Shown here piece by piece: positions 1 through 6,583 of a DNA stretch of 6,867 nucleotides. The stretch's first letter is position 1. Every line of letters starts with the position of its first letter. Origin of the DNA: Planctomycetaceae bacterium (lineage in GTDB: Bacteria > Planctomycetota > Planctomycetia > Pirellulales > UBA1268). The position numbers were made by a program, and so were the translations under genes. The stretch spans positions 1 through 6,867 of the forward strand of contig CANHYS010000110.1 of NCBI GenBank assembly GCA_947464585.1, read 5' to 3'. A model generated the notes under the pieces. The model was not told where the DNA came from, ran no database searches, and was given only the letters and a program-made list of their open reading frames with translations.

Positions 1-527
1 CCGAGCAATCCCTGCGGCCTGCCGGCCATCAGCGACGAATAGGCATCGACGGCGGCCTGCAGGCGGCCCTCGGCCCGCTGGCGGTCGATGAACAGCAGTT
101 GCGTGCCCTCCGATGCTGCAGCGTCTGCCATCAGCAGTTCCGCCCAGCGGGCCGCATCGGTGCCCGGATAGCGACGGACCACCTCGTTGAAGGAGTCCAT
201 CTCGCCCGTCGAAATCGCCGCCAGGCAAGCATCCCAGCTCTGCGTGCGGGTGGCCTCGGCCTGCGACGACACCATGCCATACACCACGAAGGCGGCAAGG
301 GCTGCGGCAAGTCCGGCCAGGATGGTCCCGAAGTAGGGACGGATACGATCGACAATCTTCAGCGTCGCCTCGGCGAGGTCGTTGTCGCCAACCTCTTCCT
401 CTGCCAGTGCCAGATCGACACGGTCGGCATCGAGAGGGCTCGATTCGTCGGCGGCCAGCCGCGAGCGGCCCTCCGCATCCGGCGACATGCCGGGCCTTCT
501 GCGACGGTTGTGCGATGATTTCTTCAC
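1..527 (-). CDS. Membrane-anchored tetratricopeptide/YfgM-like protein (3'-truncated by the window edge)
   Basis: The frame is open for 175 codons from a GTG at 525-527 to the window edge, so only the N-terminal part is seen. An AGGAG at 534-538 lies 6 bases before the GTG and decides the start; the next in-frame ATG is codon 14. The protein starts basic (MKKSSHNRRRR), continues with an acidic, probably cytoplasmic stretch (about residues 28-53) and has one hydrophobic segment at about 66-86 (FGTILAGLAAALAAFVVYGM). After it comes a helical region with 'RRYPGTDAARWAELLMADA' (118-136) and 'AVDAYSSLMAGRP' (159-171), which looks like the start of TPR-type helices. The layout of a single anchor followed by extracytoplasmic TPRs is that of YfgM-like proteins, which in E. 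coli contact the Sec translocon and periplasmic chaperones. Similar proteins are common in planctomycetes as far as I recall. Function here is inferred from architecture only. It is transcribed divergently from the helicase gene. Confidence 0.78.
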   Translation of the reverse strand, partial: MKKSSHNRRRRPGMSPDAEGRSRLAADESSPLDADRVDLALAEEEVGDNDLAEATLKIVDRIRPYFGTILAGLAAALAAFVVYGMVSSQAEATRTQSWDACLAAISTGEMDSFNEVVRRYPGTDAARWAELLMADAAASEGTQLLFIDRQRAEGRLQAAVDAYSSLMAGRPQGLL

Positions 528-540
528 GGCGTGCTCCTGG

Positions 541-552
541 CGGCCGCGGCCG
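541..552. repeat. 12-bp GC-only palindrome in the divergent intergenic region
   Basis: CGGCCGCGGCCG is its own reverse complement. It ends only 2 bases from the AGGAG ribosome-binding site (534-538) of the minus-strand gene and would lie in that gene's 5' leader. It could be a dimeric-regulator half-site pair or a short hairpin that affects translation, or a chance product of high GC. No flanking bases extend the symmetry. Confidence 0.3.
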
Positions 553-594
553 ATGGCTCCCAACTGGAGGGCGCCGACGACCGTAGTCGCGAGA

Positions 595-623
595 AATAGA
601 GACTTCCCGGCGCAGAGCGTCAA
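595..623 (-). promoter_or_regulatory. Candidate sigma-70-type promoter for the TPR-like gene
   Basis: Read on the minus strand, TTGACG (618-623, five of six consensus bases) is followed after exactly 17 bases by TCTATT (595-600, four of six). Transcription would start near 588 and leave a leader of about 60 bases before the GTG at 527. No comparably good pair was found for the plus-strand helicase gene. This is a consensus match only. Start-site mapping could confirm or reject it. Confidence 0.4.
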
Positions 624-659
624 GCCGGACTGTGACGCGTGTGGTAGATTCCGCGTCCC

Positions 660-2768
660 ATGAATCCCGCCAACACTCCTGCCGCTCCCCAGAAGCCTTC
701 GACAGGCCTCAATCCGGCGCAGACCCAGGCCGTGTGGGCGCCGGTGGGACCGCTCCTGGTGCTCGCCGGGGCCGGCACGGGCAAGACCCGCGTGGTCATC
801 GCGCGGATCGCCCACCTCGTCTGGCGAGGCACGCGTCCCTCGCGGATTCTGGCCGTCACGTTCACCAACAAGGCGGCGAAGGAGATGCTCGCCCGGGCCG
901 GCAAGCTGCTCAAGACGAAGAACGACGAGAAGCCGGAGATTTCCACGATCCACTCGCTCTGCGTGCGCATCCTCAGACGTCATGCCGCGCGGGTGGGCCT
1001 CCCCGGCCGGTTCGCGATCATCGACCGCGGCGAGCAGGAGTCGACCGCACGGAAGGTGCTCAAGGAGCTGAAAGTGCCCGAGGCCACGCTCCGCCCCGGC
1101 GACCTGCTCGACCGCATCAGCCGCTGGAAGAGCGCGGCGGTGCGGCCCGACGGCGCGTTCGACGCGATCCCGGCCGATGCGCAGGAGTCGTGGGAACTGG
1201 CCGCCGCCGGATACCGCCGCTACCAGCAGGCCCTGCGGACGGCGGGCGCCGTCGACTTCGACGACCTGCTGCTCGTGGTGGATGACCTCTTCGCCGAGCA
1301 CGAGGAGGTCCGCAAGGCCGAGGCGTCGCGGTTCGATCACCTGCTCGTCGACGAATACCAGGACACCAGCGGCATCCAGGAGCGGATCGTGGCGGCGCTG
1401 GCCCGCGACCACCGCAGCCTGTGCGTGGTGGGCGACGACGACCAGTCGATCTATGCCTGGCGCGGTGCCGAGATCTCGCACATTCTCGAATTCCCCCGCC
1501 GCTGGCCGGGAGCCACGGTCGTGCGGCTCGAAGAGAACTACCGTTCCACGCCGGAGATCATCCACGCCGCCAACACGCTGATCGCCCGCAACTCGCGGCG
1601 GCACGGCAAGACGCTCATCTCCAAGGCACCCTCCGGGCCGCCACCGGCCATCGTGCAGGCCCAGGATGAGATCGACGAATCGCGGCGTGTGGTGAGCGAC
1701 CTCGAATCCAGACTCAAAGAAGGATCGGTTGCACCGGCCGAGGCCGTGATCCTCTTCCGAACCGGCGAACAGACCCGTGTGTTCGAGCAGGAGCTCCGCC
1801 GCCGGAGCATTCCCTACGAGCTCATCGGCAGCCGCTCTTTCTTCGACCGCCGCGAGGTGAAAGACGTGATGGCGCTGTTGCGGGTGCTCGTCGATCCCGA
1901 CGACGACCTCGCCCTGTCACGGATCGCCAACGTGCCCCCGCGGGGCCTCACCGGAACGACGGTGCAAGCGGCTCGCAATGCAGGCACCACAGCAGGCCAC
2001 AGCCTCTGGAAGGAACTGCTCGCCGCCCGCGACGCCCATCGGCTCTCGACCGCGGCGACGGCCGGCGTGATGGCACTCGAGCGGGTGGTCGCGCTGCGGG
2101 AAGGCGCGGCGGCACGGGGCGCGGGCGAGACCCTGCGGACACTCCTGGAGTTGATCGGATACCGCGGCTTTCTCCAGAAGGAATACGAGGACGATCCCGC
2201 CGAGCAGGAGGCCCGCTGGAACTGCGTGGAGCAGATGGTCAACGCACTGGCCGACCACGAACGTTCTGCCAAAAAACCGCATGCAGCCGGCCCTCCCGAT
2301 TTTGCGGTGATGGTCCGCGGATTTCTCGACGAGCTCGTGCTCGACGTCACCGAGGCGGAGCGGTTTCAGTCCGACAAGCCAAAGGGCAACGTGCTCCGCC
2401 TGATGACCCTCCATGCGGCGAAGGGGCTGGAGTTCGACTGCGTCTGGATGGTGGGGATGGAGGAGGGTCTGCTGCCGCACCACCGCTCGCTCAACGACGG
2501 CCTGCAGGCGATCGACGAGGAGCGGCGGCTCTGTTATGTGGGCGTCACCCGCGCGAAGAAACGAATCGCCCTCTCCCTCTGCCTCACGCGGATGAAGTGG
2601 GGCAAGAGCAAGCCCTGCAAGCCAAGCCGGTTTCTCTACGAGCTCACCGGGCAGGCGGAGAAGTTCACGGACGAGCCGGCGGGCGAACCGCCGACAGGAG
2701 CACGTCCGGCAGCATCCGCACAAGCGGTCCGAGGCCCAGCCCGCCGCGGGCGATCGAAGCGTACATAG
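660..2768 (+). CDS. UvrD/Rep/PcrA-family superfamily 1 DNA helicase
   Basis: This 702-residue ATP-dependent 3'-5' DNA helicase shows all SF1A motifs in order: Q-motif LNPAQTQAV (17-25), Walker A AGAGTGKT (36-43), motif Ia TFTNKAAKEM (67-76), TIHSL (96-100), Walker B VDEYQDT (230-236), motif III GDDDQSIYAWRGA (258-270), motif IV RLEENYRS (289-296), motif V LMTLHAAKGLEFD (581-593) and motif VI ERRLCYVGVTRAKK (621-634). The family acts in nucleotide-excision and mismatch repair and in clearing replication forks. Length fits Rep/PcrA (about 670-740). The tail after SRFLYEL is short, Ala/Pro/Arg-rich and ends RRGRSKRT, with no obvious C-terminal Tudor-like domain as in PcrA/UvrD, so Rep-like is also possible and I give no symbol. 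The ATG at 660 is the only sensible start: an in-frame TAG lies at 645-647. No Shine-Dalgarno site precedes it. Codons 669-702 overlap the convergent dehydrogenase gene. Confidence 0.97.
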   Translation: MNPANTPAAPQKPSTGLNPAQTQAVWAPVGPLLVLAGAGTGKTRVVIARIAHLVWRGTRPSRILAVTFTNKAAKEMLARAGKLLKTKNDEKPEISTIHSLCVRILRRHAARVGLPGRFAIIDRGEQESTARKVLKELKVPEATLRPGDLLDRISRWKSAAVRPDGAFDAIPADAQESWELAAAGYRRYQQALRTAGAVDFDDLLLVVDDLFAEHEEVRKAEASRFDHLLVDEYQDTSGIQERIVAALARDHRSLCVVGDDDQSIYAWRGAEISHILEFPRRWPGATVVRLEENYRSTPEIIHAANTLIARNSRRHGKTLISKAPSGPPPAIVQAQDEIDESRRVVSDLESRLKEGSVAPAEAVILFRTGEQTRVFEQELRRRSIPYELIGSRSFFDRREVKDVMALLRVLVDPDDDLALSRIANVPPRGLTGTTVQAARNAGTTAGHSLWKELLAARDAHRLSTAATAGVMALERVVALREGAAARGAGETLRTLLELIGYRGFLQKEYEDDPAEQEARWNCVEQMVNALADHERSAKKPHAAGPPDFAVMVRGFLDELVLDVTEAERFQSDKPKGNVLRLMTLHAAKGLEFDCVWMVGMEEGLLPHHRSLNDGLQAIDEERRLCYVGVTRAKKRIALSLCLTRMKWGKSKPCKPSRFLYELTGQAEKFTDEPAGEPPTGARPAASAQAVRGPARRGRSKRT
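2665..2768. other. Tail-to-tail coding overlap of the helicase and dehydrogenase genes
   Basis: The plus-strand helicase stop (TAG 2766-2768) lies beyond the minus-strand dehydrogenase stop (TGA at 2665-2667), so 104 bp are coding on both strands. The segment encodes helicase residues 669-702 and roughly the last 34 residues of the dehydrogenase. No rho-independent terminator with a T-tract is visible for either gene here, so the two transcripts probably overlap as antisense RNAs at their 3' ends. Confidence 0.85.
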
Positions 2769-4386
2769 CCAGCACACCACTGGTGAGCTTCACGCTGCCT
2801 CGGTGCCATGGAAACCATGGCGGCGCCGGCCAGACGACCAGCGGCGCCCGCAGGATCGTGTTGTGCACCAGCGGCAGAAGCAGCGGATCGTGTACGCGGC
2901 CGATGCCGCTTGCGGGCGCGGCAAGCGTGCCACCGGGAAACCCACCCCAGGGTATGTTCCCGAGCGCATAGGCCAACGCCGACCAGCCGTTGACGGCCAC
3001 GACTCCATACTCAAGATGCTCGACCAGCAGTTCCGCACGCTGCCTATCCCGCGCGGCAAGCGTTGCCGGCATGGTGACGCTCGCCGCCAACGATCCCGGC
3101 AGGCCGTGCACGAGGCCGCCCGCCCGCGTGCAAAACGCCTCGATGTCGTCGGCGTCGATCGCCGTCTCCGCGGCGACCGGCACGAACCATTCCCGCGCGA
3201 CCCAGGCCCGATCCCGTTCGATATCGAGCCCCGTGCGAAACACCCACGGCAGCGTGCCATCGGCTGGAGCCGATCGGCCGGCAATCGTCTCCCAGGCGAT
3301 CGATGCGCCAGGATACCAGGCCGGGCGGGCGGGCAGGCTCGCAAGCCGCCGGCCGATCAGCGCGAGGAATTCGTCCCGCTGCGGCCATGCCCGGCAGGTG
3401 ACGACCAGCTTGGTGGCGATGCAGTTGAAGGAGGTGTTGTTGGCGATCGACGCCGCCACCATGTCGGCCTGGCAGGCGAGTTGGGCCGGCGTGTAGCGGC
3501 CCGGCACGATGATCCACGGCGTGACATTCCCCAGCTCGCAGGTGATCGGCTTCGCGAGCAGCGGCTCGGCCCCGGCTGCGTGCGGATCGCGGCCACCCCA
3601 CACGATCGCGTCAAAGGCTCCCTGCCCGCCCGTGAGGTGCACGTGCGTGACGAGCGGCGCGGCGACGGCGGCCTGAGCGATCTCCGCGCCGCCGCTGACG
3701 ATGCCCAGCAGCCCCGCCTCGATGAGCGGTTCGAGCGCCAGGCTGAGCACCGGCTCGAGCGGCGCATGGAGCGGGTGCAGCTTCAGCAAAACGGCGCGAC
3801 CATGCTCGAAGATCTGGCAGATGACATCGGCGGCGGCGAGGCCGGTCACATTGCCCGCGCCGAGCACCACGGCCACCCCACCCGACCGCGGCCGCTCCTC
3901 GGCCTCGCGCCGCCAGCTGCGGTCGAAGGCGTCGAGTCCCCCCGGGTTCACGCACCGCACGGTGGCCCGGTGGCCGCGAAAGAGCATGTCATCGAACAGT
4001 GCCCCCACCGGCATGACGTCGACTTCGACCATCGAGGCGGGGTCCGACGTTCGTGGATGGCCGCCGGTCCCGGCGTGGGAGAGCCGCGGCGGCCGGCAGG
4101 CCCGCGGCAGGCCTGACTTCGCGATCTCCTGCAGCGCACGGGCTGTGAGCAGAAGCAGCCGCAGCGTGCCCAGCGGCCCGGTGGCAATCTCCTCTGCGAG
4201 GGCCACGGCACCGCCCTGCTTCACGGCGACGGCCGTGTGGGCCCAATCGTCGGCCACGTTGGCCACCCGCTCAGCGCAGGCACGCGCCAGCTTTGCCCGG
4301 GCCGAGGCGTCGCGGCCCACATGCCGCCGTGCGCCGGCGGCGAGCGACACAAGCAGGTCATTCAGCCGGTCGAAGGGATCAGGCAT
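2665..4386 (-). CDS. Aldehyde dehydrogenase superfamily protein, long form
   Basis: This 573-residue protein belongs to the NAD(P)-dependent aldehyde dehydrogenase fold; the substrate cannot be told. An N-terminal part of about 165 residues is mainly helical. A Rossmann-type region follows: VAVVLGAGNV (171-180), VLLKLHP (199-205, KP-like cofactor lysine) and VTHVHLTGG (246-254). ITCELGN (281-287) gives the general-base Glu284, and ANNTSFNCIATK (315-326) the catalytic Cys322. The Glu-Cys spacing of 38 is near the 34 of ALDH2. NIPWGGFPGG (477-486) matches the late PFGG-type loop. The ending PAPPWFPWH and the long N-terminus recall, from memory, an uncharacterised ALDH branch of about 550-590 residues in actinobacteria and planctomycetes; LuxC-like acyl-CoA reductase is a weaker alternative. 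I chose the ATG at 4386 because GAGAAG lies 9 bases upstream and the protein then begins MPDPFDRLNDLL. In-frame ATG 4425 and TTG 4446 are possible. It follows mnmE and may be co-transcribed. Confidence 0.88.
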   Translation of the reverse strand: MPDPFDRLNDLLVSLAAGARRHVGRDASARAKLARACAERVANVADDWAHTAVAVKQGGAVALAEEIATGPLGTLRLLLLTARALQEIAKSGLPRACRPPRLSHAGTGGHPRTSDPASMVEVDVMPVGALFDDMLFRGHRATVRCVNPGGLDAFDRSWRREAEERPRSGGVAVVLGAGNVTGLAAADVICQIFEHGRAVLLKLHPLHAPLEPVLSLALEPLIEAGLLGIVSGGAEIAQAAVAAPLVTHVHLTGGQGAFDAIVWGGRDPHAAGAEPLLAKPITCELGNVTPWIIVPGRYTPAQLACQADMVAASIANNTSFNCIATKLVVTCRAWPQRDEFLALIGRRLASLPARPAWYPGASIAWETIAGRSAPADGTLPWVFRTGLDIERDRAWVAREWFVPVAAETAIDADDIEAFCTRAGGLVHGLPGSLAASVTMPATLAARDRQRAELLVEHLEYGVVAVNGWSALAYALGNIPWGGFPGGTLAAPASGIGRVHDPLLLPLVHNTILRAPLVVWPAPPWFPWHRGSVKLTSGVLAMYASIARGGLGLGPLVRMLPDVLLSAVRPPARP

Positions 4387-4483
4387 GGGGGCGTGCTTCT
4401 CGACGTGTCGACACAAAACATCCATCCAAGACCGCAGCGCAAGCAAGGGTCATACCGGTGGCCGTACCAAGTATACGGATCCA
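4387..4483 (-). other. Gap between mnmE and the dehydrogenase gene
   Basis: These 97 bases separate the mnmE stop from the preferred dehydrogenase ATG. On the minus strand a TATACT (4470-4475, five of six to the -10 consensus) is present. The best -35 hexamer at 16-18 bases matches only two of six positions, so an internal promoter is weakly supported. There is no clear terminator hairpin, and read-through from mnmE seems likely. The dehydrogenase frame stays open upstream to a TTG at 4446, so part of this gap could be coding. Confidence 0.3.
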
Positions 4484-5947
4484 CTACTTGCCGATGCAGT
4501 GCCGCGAAAAGATCCGATCGATGAGGTCGTTGCCAAGTTCGACACCGGTCACCTCGCCGACCGCGGATACCGCCTGATGGAGCAGGCCGGCCACGATCGC
4601 TTCGTCGCGAGTTCCGCCGCTGCGGGCCGACTCCGCCGCTACACATGCTGCCGCGACCGCCTCCCGGGCAGCCGCCACCCCCACCTGCATCCGCAGCGTT
4701 GCCGGCGACCGGCCGCCGGGCAGGTTGGCCACGGCACCGAGAATCGCAGACTTGAGCGTGGCGACGCCGGCACCAGAGCGACTGCTCGTGATGCACGTCG
4801 ATGCGCGTTCGGGAAGCTCTCGTGGCGTGGCCAGGTCACATCGCGTGAGCAAATCGCATCGCGTGAGCACGTCGATCCGCGGCGTGGCGGGTGGCAATGG
4901 TGGCAGGAATATCTCGCCGGCGGCTGCCGCATCGAGGCACACCACCACGACGTCGGCGCGGGCAATCTCCGCTCGTGCCCGCTCTGCGGCCGCCAGTTCG
5001 ATCGGACCGCGAGCCGCGGTCCCGCCCTCACTGCCAGTCACGTCATCCGCCATGCCATCGACGATGCCTGCCACGTCGACGAGCAGACAGGCAGGCTCGG
5101 TCGGATCGGCATCGAGTCGGGCGGCGATCCAATCCCGCGTGGTGCCCGCCTCATCCGCCACGAGGGCCGCATCCCGACCGACGAGCGTGTTGAAGAGGCT
5201 GCTCTTCCCGATGTTGGGCGGCCCTACGAGCACCACACGGGGCAGATCGCCGGCCGCGCTGGCGTCGCGGCTGGCGAGCCGGCCTGCGACCGCGTCGAGT
5301 GTTTGACCAGCCGCCACGAGCCTCGACTCGAGCGCCACCCACGCCGCCGCGTCGGCCACGGGCACGGCGTCGGGTGTGTGTTCGTCGGCGAAGTCGATCG
5401 TGGCCTCGATGTCGGCCGTGAGGTCGAGCAGCGTCTCCCGCAGGCTGTGCAACGTGTGGCCCACGCCACCGGCCATTGAATCGAGCGCCGCGGAGAGCTC
5501 CGCCGGCGTCTTCGCCTCCACCACGGCCAGCACCGCCTCGGCCTGGAGCAGATCGAGTCGACCAGCAAGAAAAGACCGCAGGGAGAATTCGCCGCCGCGA
5601 GCCAGCCGGGCGCCGTGCCGACACGCCGCGGCCACCACCGCATCAACCAGCGGCGCCGACGCGGGCAGTTGCACCTCTGCGAGCGGGCCGCCGGTCGGCC
5701 CCTGCGGCCCCGGCCAGTGGAGAATCTCGACCGGCAACTCGCCCCATTCGGCCGTCAGGTCGCGTGATGCCAGCCGGGCCATCACCAACCGCGGCCGCTC
5801 TCCCTGCAGCGCGAAGCCGCCCGCCGTGGCCATGAACAAGCCACCCAGCAGGCTGTCGAGCCCGTCGCCAGAGAGCCGCACCACCGCCCTTGCACCAGAG
5901 CCCCGGACGGTGGCGGGGGCGACGATCAATTCATGAACGGACCACAT
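4484..5947 (-). CDS. mnmE: tRNA uridine-5-carboxymethylaminomethyl(34) synthesis GTPase MnmE
   Basis: MnmE (TrmE), with MnmG, installs the cmnm5 group on U34 of tRNAs reading two-codon families; it acts in the cytoplasm as a folate-binding, K+-activated GTPase dimer. The protein has 487 residues against 454 in E. coli. An N-terminal folate-type domain (IVAPATVRGSGARAVVRLSG, 8-27) is followed by GGEFSLRSFLAGRLDLLQAEA (118-138) and IEATIDFADE (180-189). The inserted G domain carries G1 GPPNIGKSS (242-250), G2 GTTRD (268-272) and G3 DVAG (291-294, usually DTAG). Its G4 is degenerate: TRCD at 362-365, repeated at 368-371, in place of NKxD. The C-terminus DLIDRIFSRHCIGK (474-487) has the invariant CIGK, whose Cys is needed for modification. 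The ATG at 5947 is used; no Shine-Dalgarno site is visible. The upstream gene ends 24 bp away, suggesting an operon. MnmG is not in the window. Confidence 0.96.
   Translation of the reverse strand: MWSVHELIVAPATVRGSGARAVVRLSGDGLDSLLGGLFMATAGGFALQGERPRLVMARLASRDLTAEWGELPVEILHWPGPQGPTGGPLAEVQLPASAPLVDAVVAAACRHGARLARGGEFSLRSFLAGRLDLLQAEAVLAVVEAKTPAELSAALDSMAGGVGHTLHSLRETLLDLTADIEATIDFADEHTPDAVPVADAAAWVALESRLVAAGQTLDAVAGRLASRDASAAGDLPRVVLVGPPNIGKSSLFNTLVGRDAALVADEAGTTRDWIAARLDADPTEPACLLVDVAGIVDGMADDVTGSEGGTAARGPIELAAAERARAEIARADVVVVCLDAAAAGEIFLPPLPPATPRIDVLTRCDLLTRCDLATPRELPERASTCITSSRSGAGVATLKSAILGAVANLPGGRSPATLRMQVGVAAAREAVAAACVAAESARSGGTRDEAIVAGLLHQAVSAVGEVTGVELGNDLIDRIFSRHCIGK
4832..4867 (-). 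repeat. 18-bp imperfect tandem duplication inside mnmE (G4 region)
   Basis: On the minus strand the units are CTCACGCGATGCGATTTG (4867-4850) and CTCACGCGATGTGACCTG (4849-4832), identical at 15 of 18 positions. Each encodes Leu-Thr-Arg-Cys-Asp-Leu (residues 361-366 and 367-372). All three differences are at third or synonymous first codon positions, so the protein repeat is perfect. The unit falls exactly at the G4 nucleotide-specificity motif of the GTPase. Confidence 0.93.
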
Positions 5948-5971
5948 AGGCGATCACAAAGCGGAGCGCAT

Positions 5972-6583
5972 TCAGCCATGCCGAAACAGCAGCCAGACCG
6001 CCAAGAGCACCAGCGGCACGAGCACGCCCGGGTCGATGAGAAGGAGCCGCCGGCACGGCACGGCCACTGTCTTTTCGAGCGAGGCCCACTTGTGCGGCAC
6101 GGCGTGGAGAAAGGCGGGGCTGGCTACCATCGAGAGCATGTCGCGTCGGCTGCGATACCGCACGACGGCCACATCCTCGAAGAAGTCGGTGTCGCCACCC
6201 GCCGTCAGGAGGTTCGTGATCTTGCCGGCGACGAAAACGGGATAGCAGCCCCGCTTGAGCAGTTCTGGCAGGACGGCCCGCGTGTAGAGCCAGCCCGCAT
6301 CGCGGCCGCTGATGATGCCGGTGGGCGTCGACCCGTTGAGCGCCGTGCCGGGCCGGTAGTCGGCCCGCTCGCGATACGCCAACAGGTTGACCATGTAGAA
6401 CGGCCGGCCATCATCGGCATCCATAAAGGCCTGAAACCGCTCCCGCTCAGCGGGGCTGAGATCGTCATACTTCCCGCCCAGAAGCGTCACCGCCTCCCCC
6501 GGCTGCAGCCGCCGCGTGAACCACGGCTCATGCCAGAGCACGAACAGGACGCAAGCCGCGATGATGCTGACCGAAAGAATCAT
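5972..6583 (-). CDS. Putative membrane protein with a DUF1330-like alpha/beta domain between two membrane segments
   Basis: The protein has 203 residues from the ATG at 6583, with a hydrophobic N-terminus (MILSVSIIAACVLFVLW, 1-17) and a hydrophobic C-terminus (LLLIDPGVLVPLVLLAVWLL, 180-199). The middle resembles the DUF1330/dimeric alpha-beta-barrel pattern: RPFYMVNLLAYR (60-71), a helix with YTRAVLPELLKRG (100-112), the strand PVFVAGKI (115-122), then FFEDVAVVRYRSRRDMLSM (134-152) and SPAFLHAVPHKWASLE (155-170). Such domains often dimerise and bind small hydrophobic or oxidised ligands, but no function can be assigned here. Assignment is by eye. The frame is open up to a GTG at 6700, but the extra 39 residues (Pro/Ser/His-rich) look non-coding and would bury the membrane segment. 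No Shine-Dalgarno site precedes either start. It lies 24 bp upstream of mnmE in the same direction, so co-transcription is likely. Confidence 0.62.
   Translation of the reverse strand: MILSVSIIAACVLFVLWHEPWFTRRLQPGEAVTLLGGKYDDLSPAERERFQAFMDADDGRPFYMVNLLAYRERADYRPGTALNGSTPTGIISGRDAGWLYTRAVLPELLKRGCYPVFVAGKITNLLTAGGDTDFFEDVAVVRYRSRRDMLSMVASPAFLHAVPHKWASLEKTVAVPCRRLLLIDPGVLVPLVLLAVWLLFRHG

Larger units (their letters stand above)
528..659. other. Divergent intergenic region between the TPR-like and helicase genes
   Basis: These 132 bp must hold control signals for both divergent genes. The minus-strand side has a usable promoter candidate (595-623) and a ribosome-binding site (534-538). On the plus side the only -10-like hexamer close to the helicase ATG is TAGATT (645-650), with no -35 match at 16-18 bases. 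If it were used, transcription would begin almost at the ATG at 660 and give a leaderless or near-leaderless mRNA, which would agree with the missing Shine-Dalgarno site. No RNA gene or small ORF is supported here. Confidence 0.5.

Noticed and set aside
99..518. Open frames on both strands within the left-edge gene
   Set aside because: The minus-strand frame starting at 527 has a proper ribosome-binding site, a membrane segment and TPR-like helices; the others are shadows.
1917..2780. A 287-codon open frame on the minus strand
   Set aside because: It is opposite the helicase, whose motifs V and VI are encoded in this stretch; the minus-strand product has no recognisable pattern.
2805..2821. 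Hairpin of two CCATGG copies around AAA, as a possible terminator
   Set aside because: It lies within the dehydrogenase coding region and results from the Pro-Trp-Phe-Pro-Trp codons; no T-tract follows.
2803..4116. A 437-codon open frame on the plus strand
   Set aside because: It lies opposite the dehydrogenase gene, is Arg/Gly/His-rich and shows no domain.
4387..4446. N-terminal extension of the dehydrogenase to a TTG at 4446
   Set aside because: TTG is a rare start with no convincing ribosome-binding site. The ATG at 4386 has GAGAAG upstream. It is not fully excluded, and ATG 4425 also remains possible.
3701..5479. A 592-codon open frame on the plus strand
   Set aside because: It is antisense to the dehydrogenase and mnmE genes, both of which have clear family motifs. 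Its product is Ser/Arg/Ala-rich with no recognisable domain, as expected from the opposite strand of GC-rich genes.
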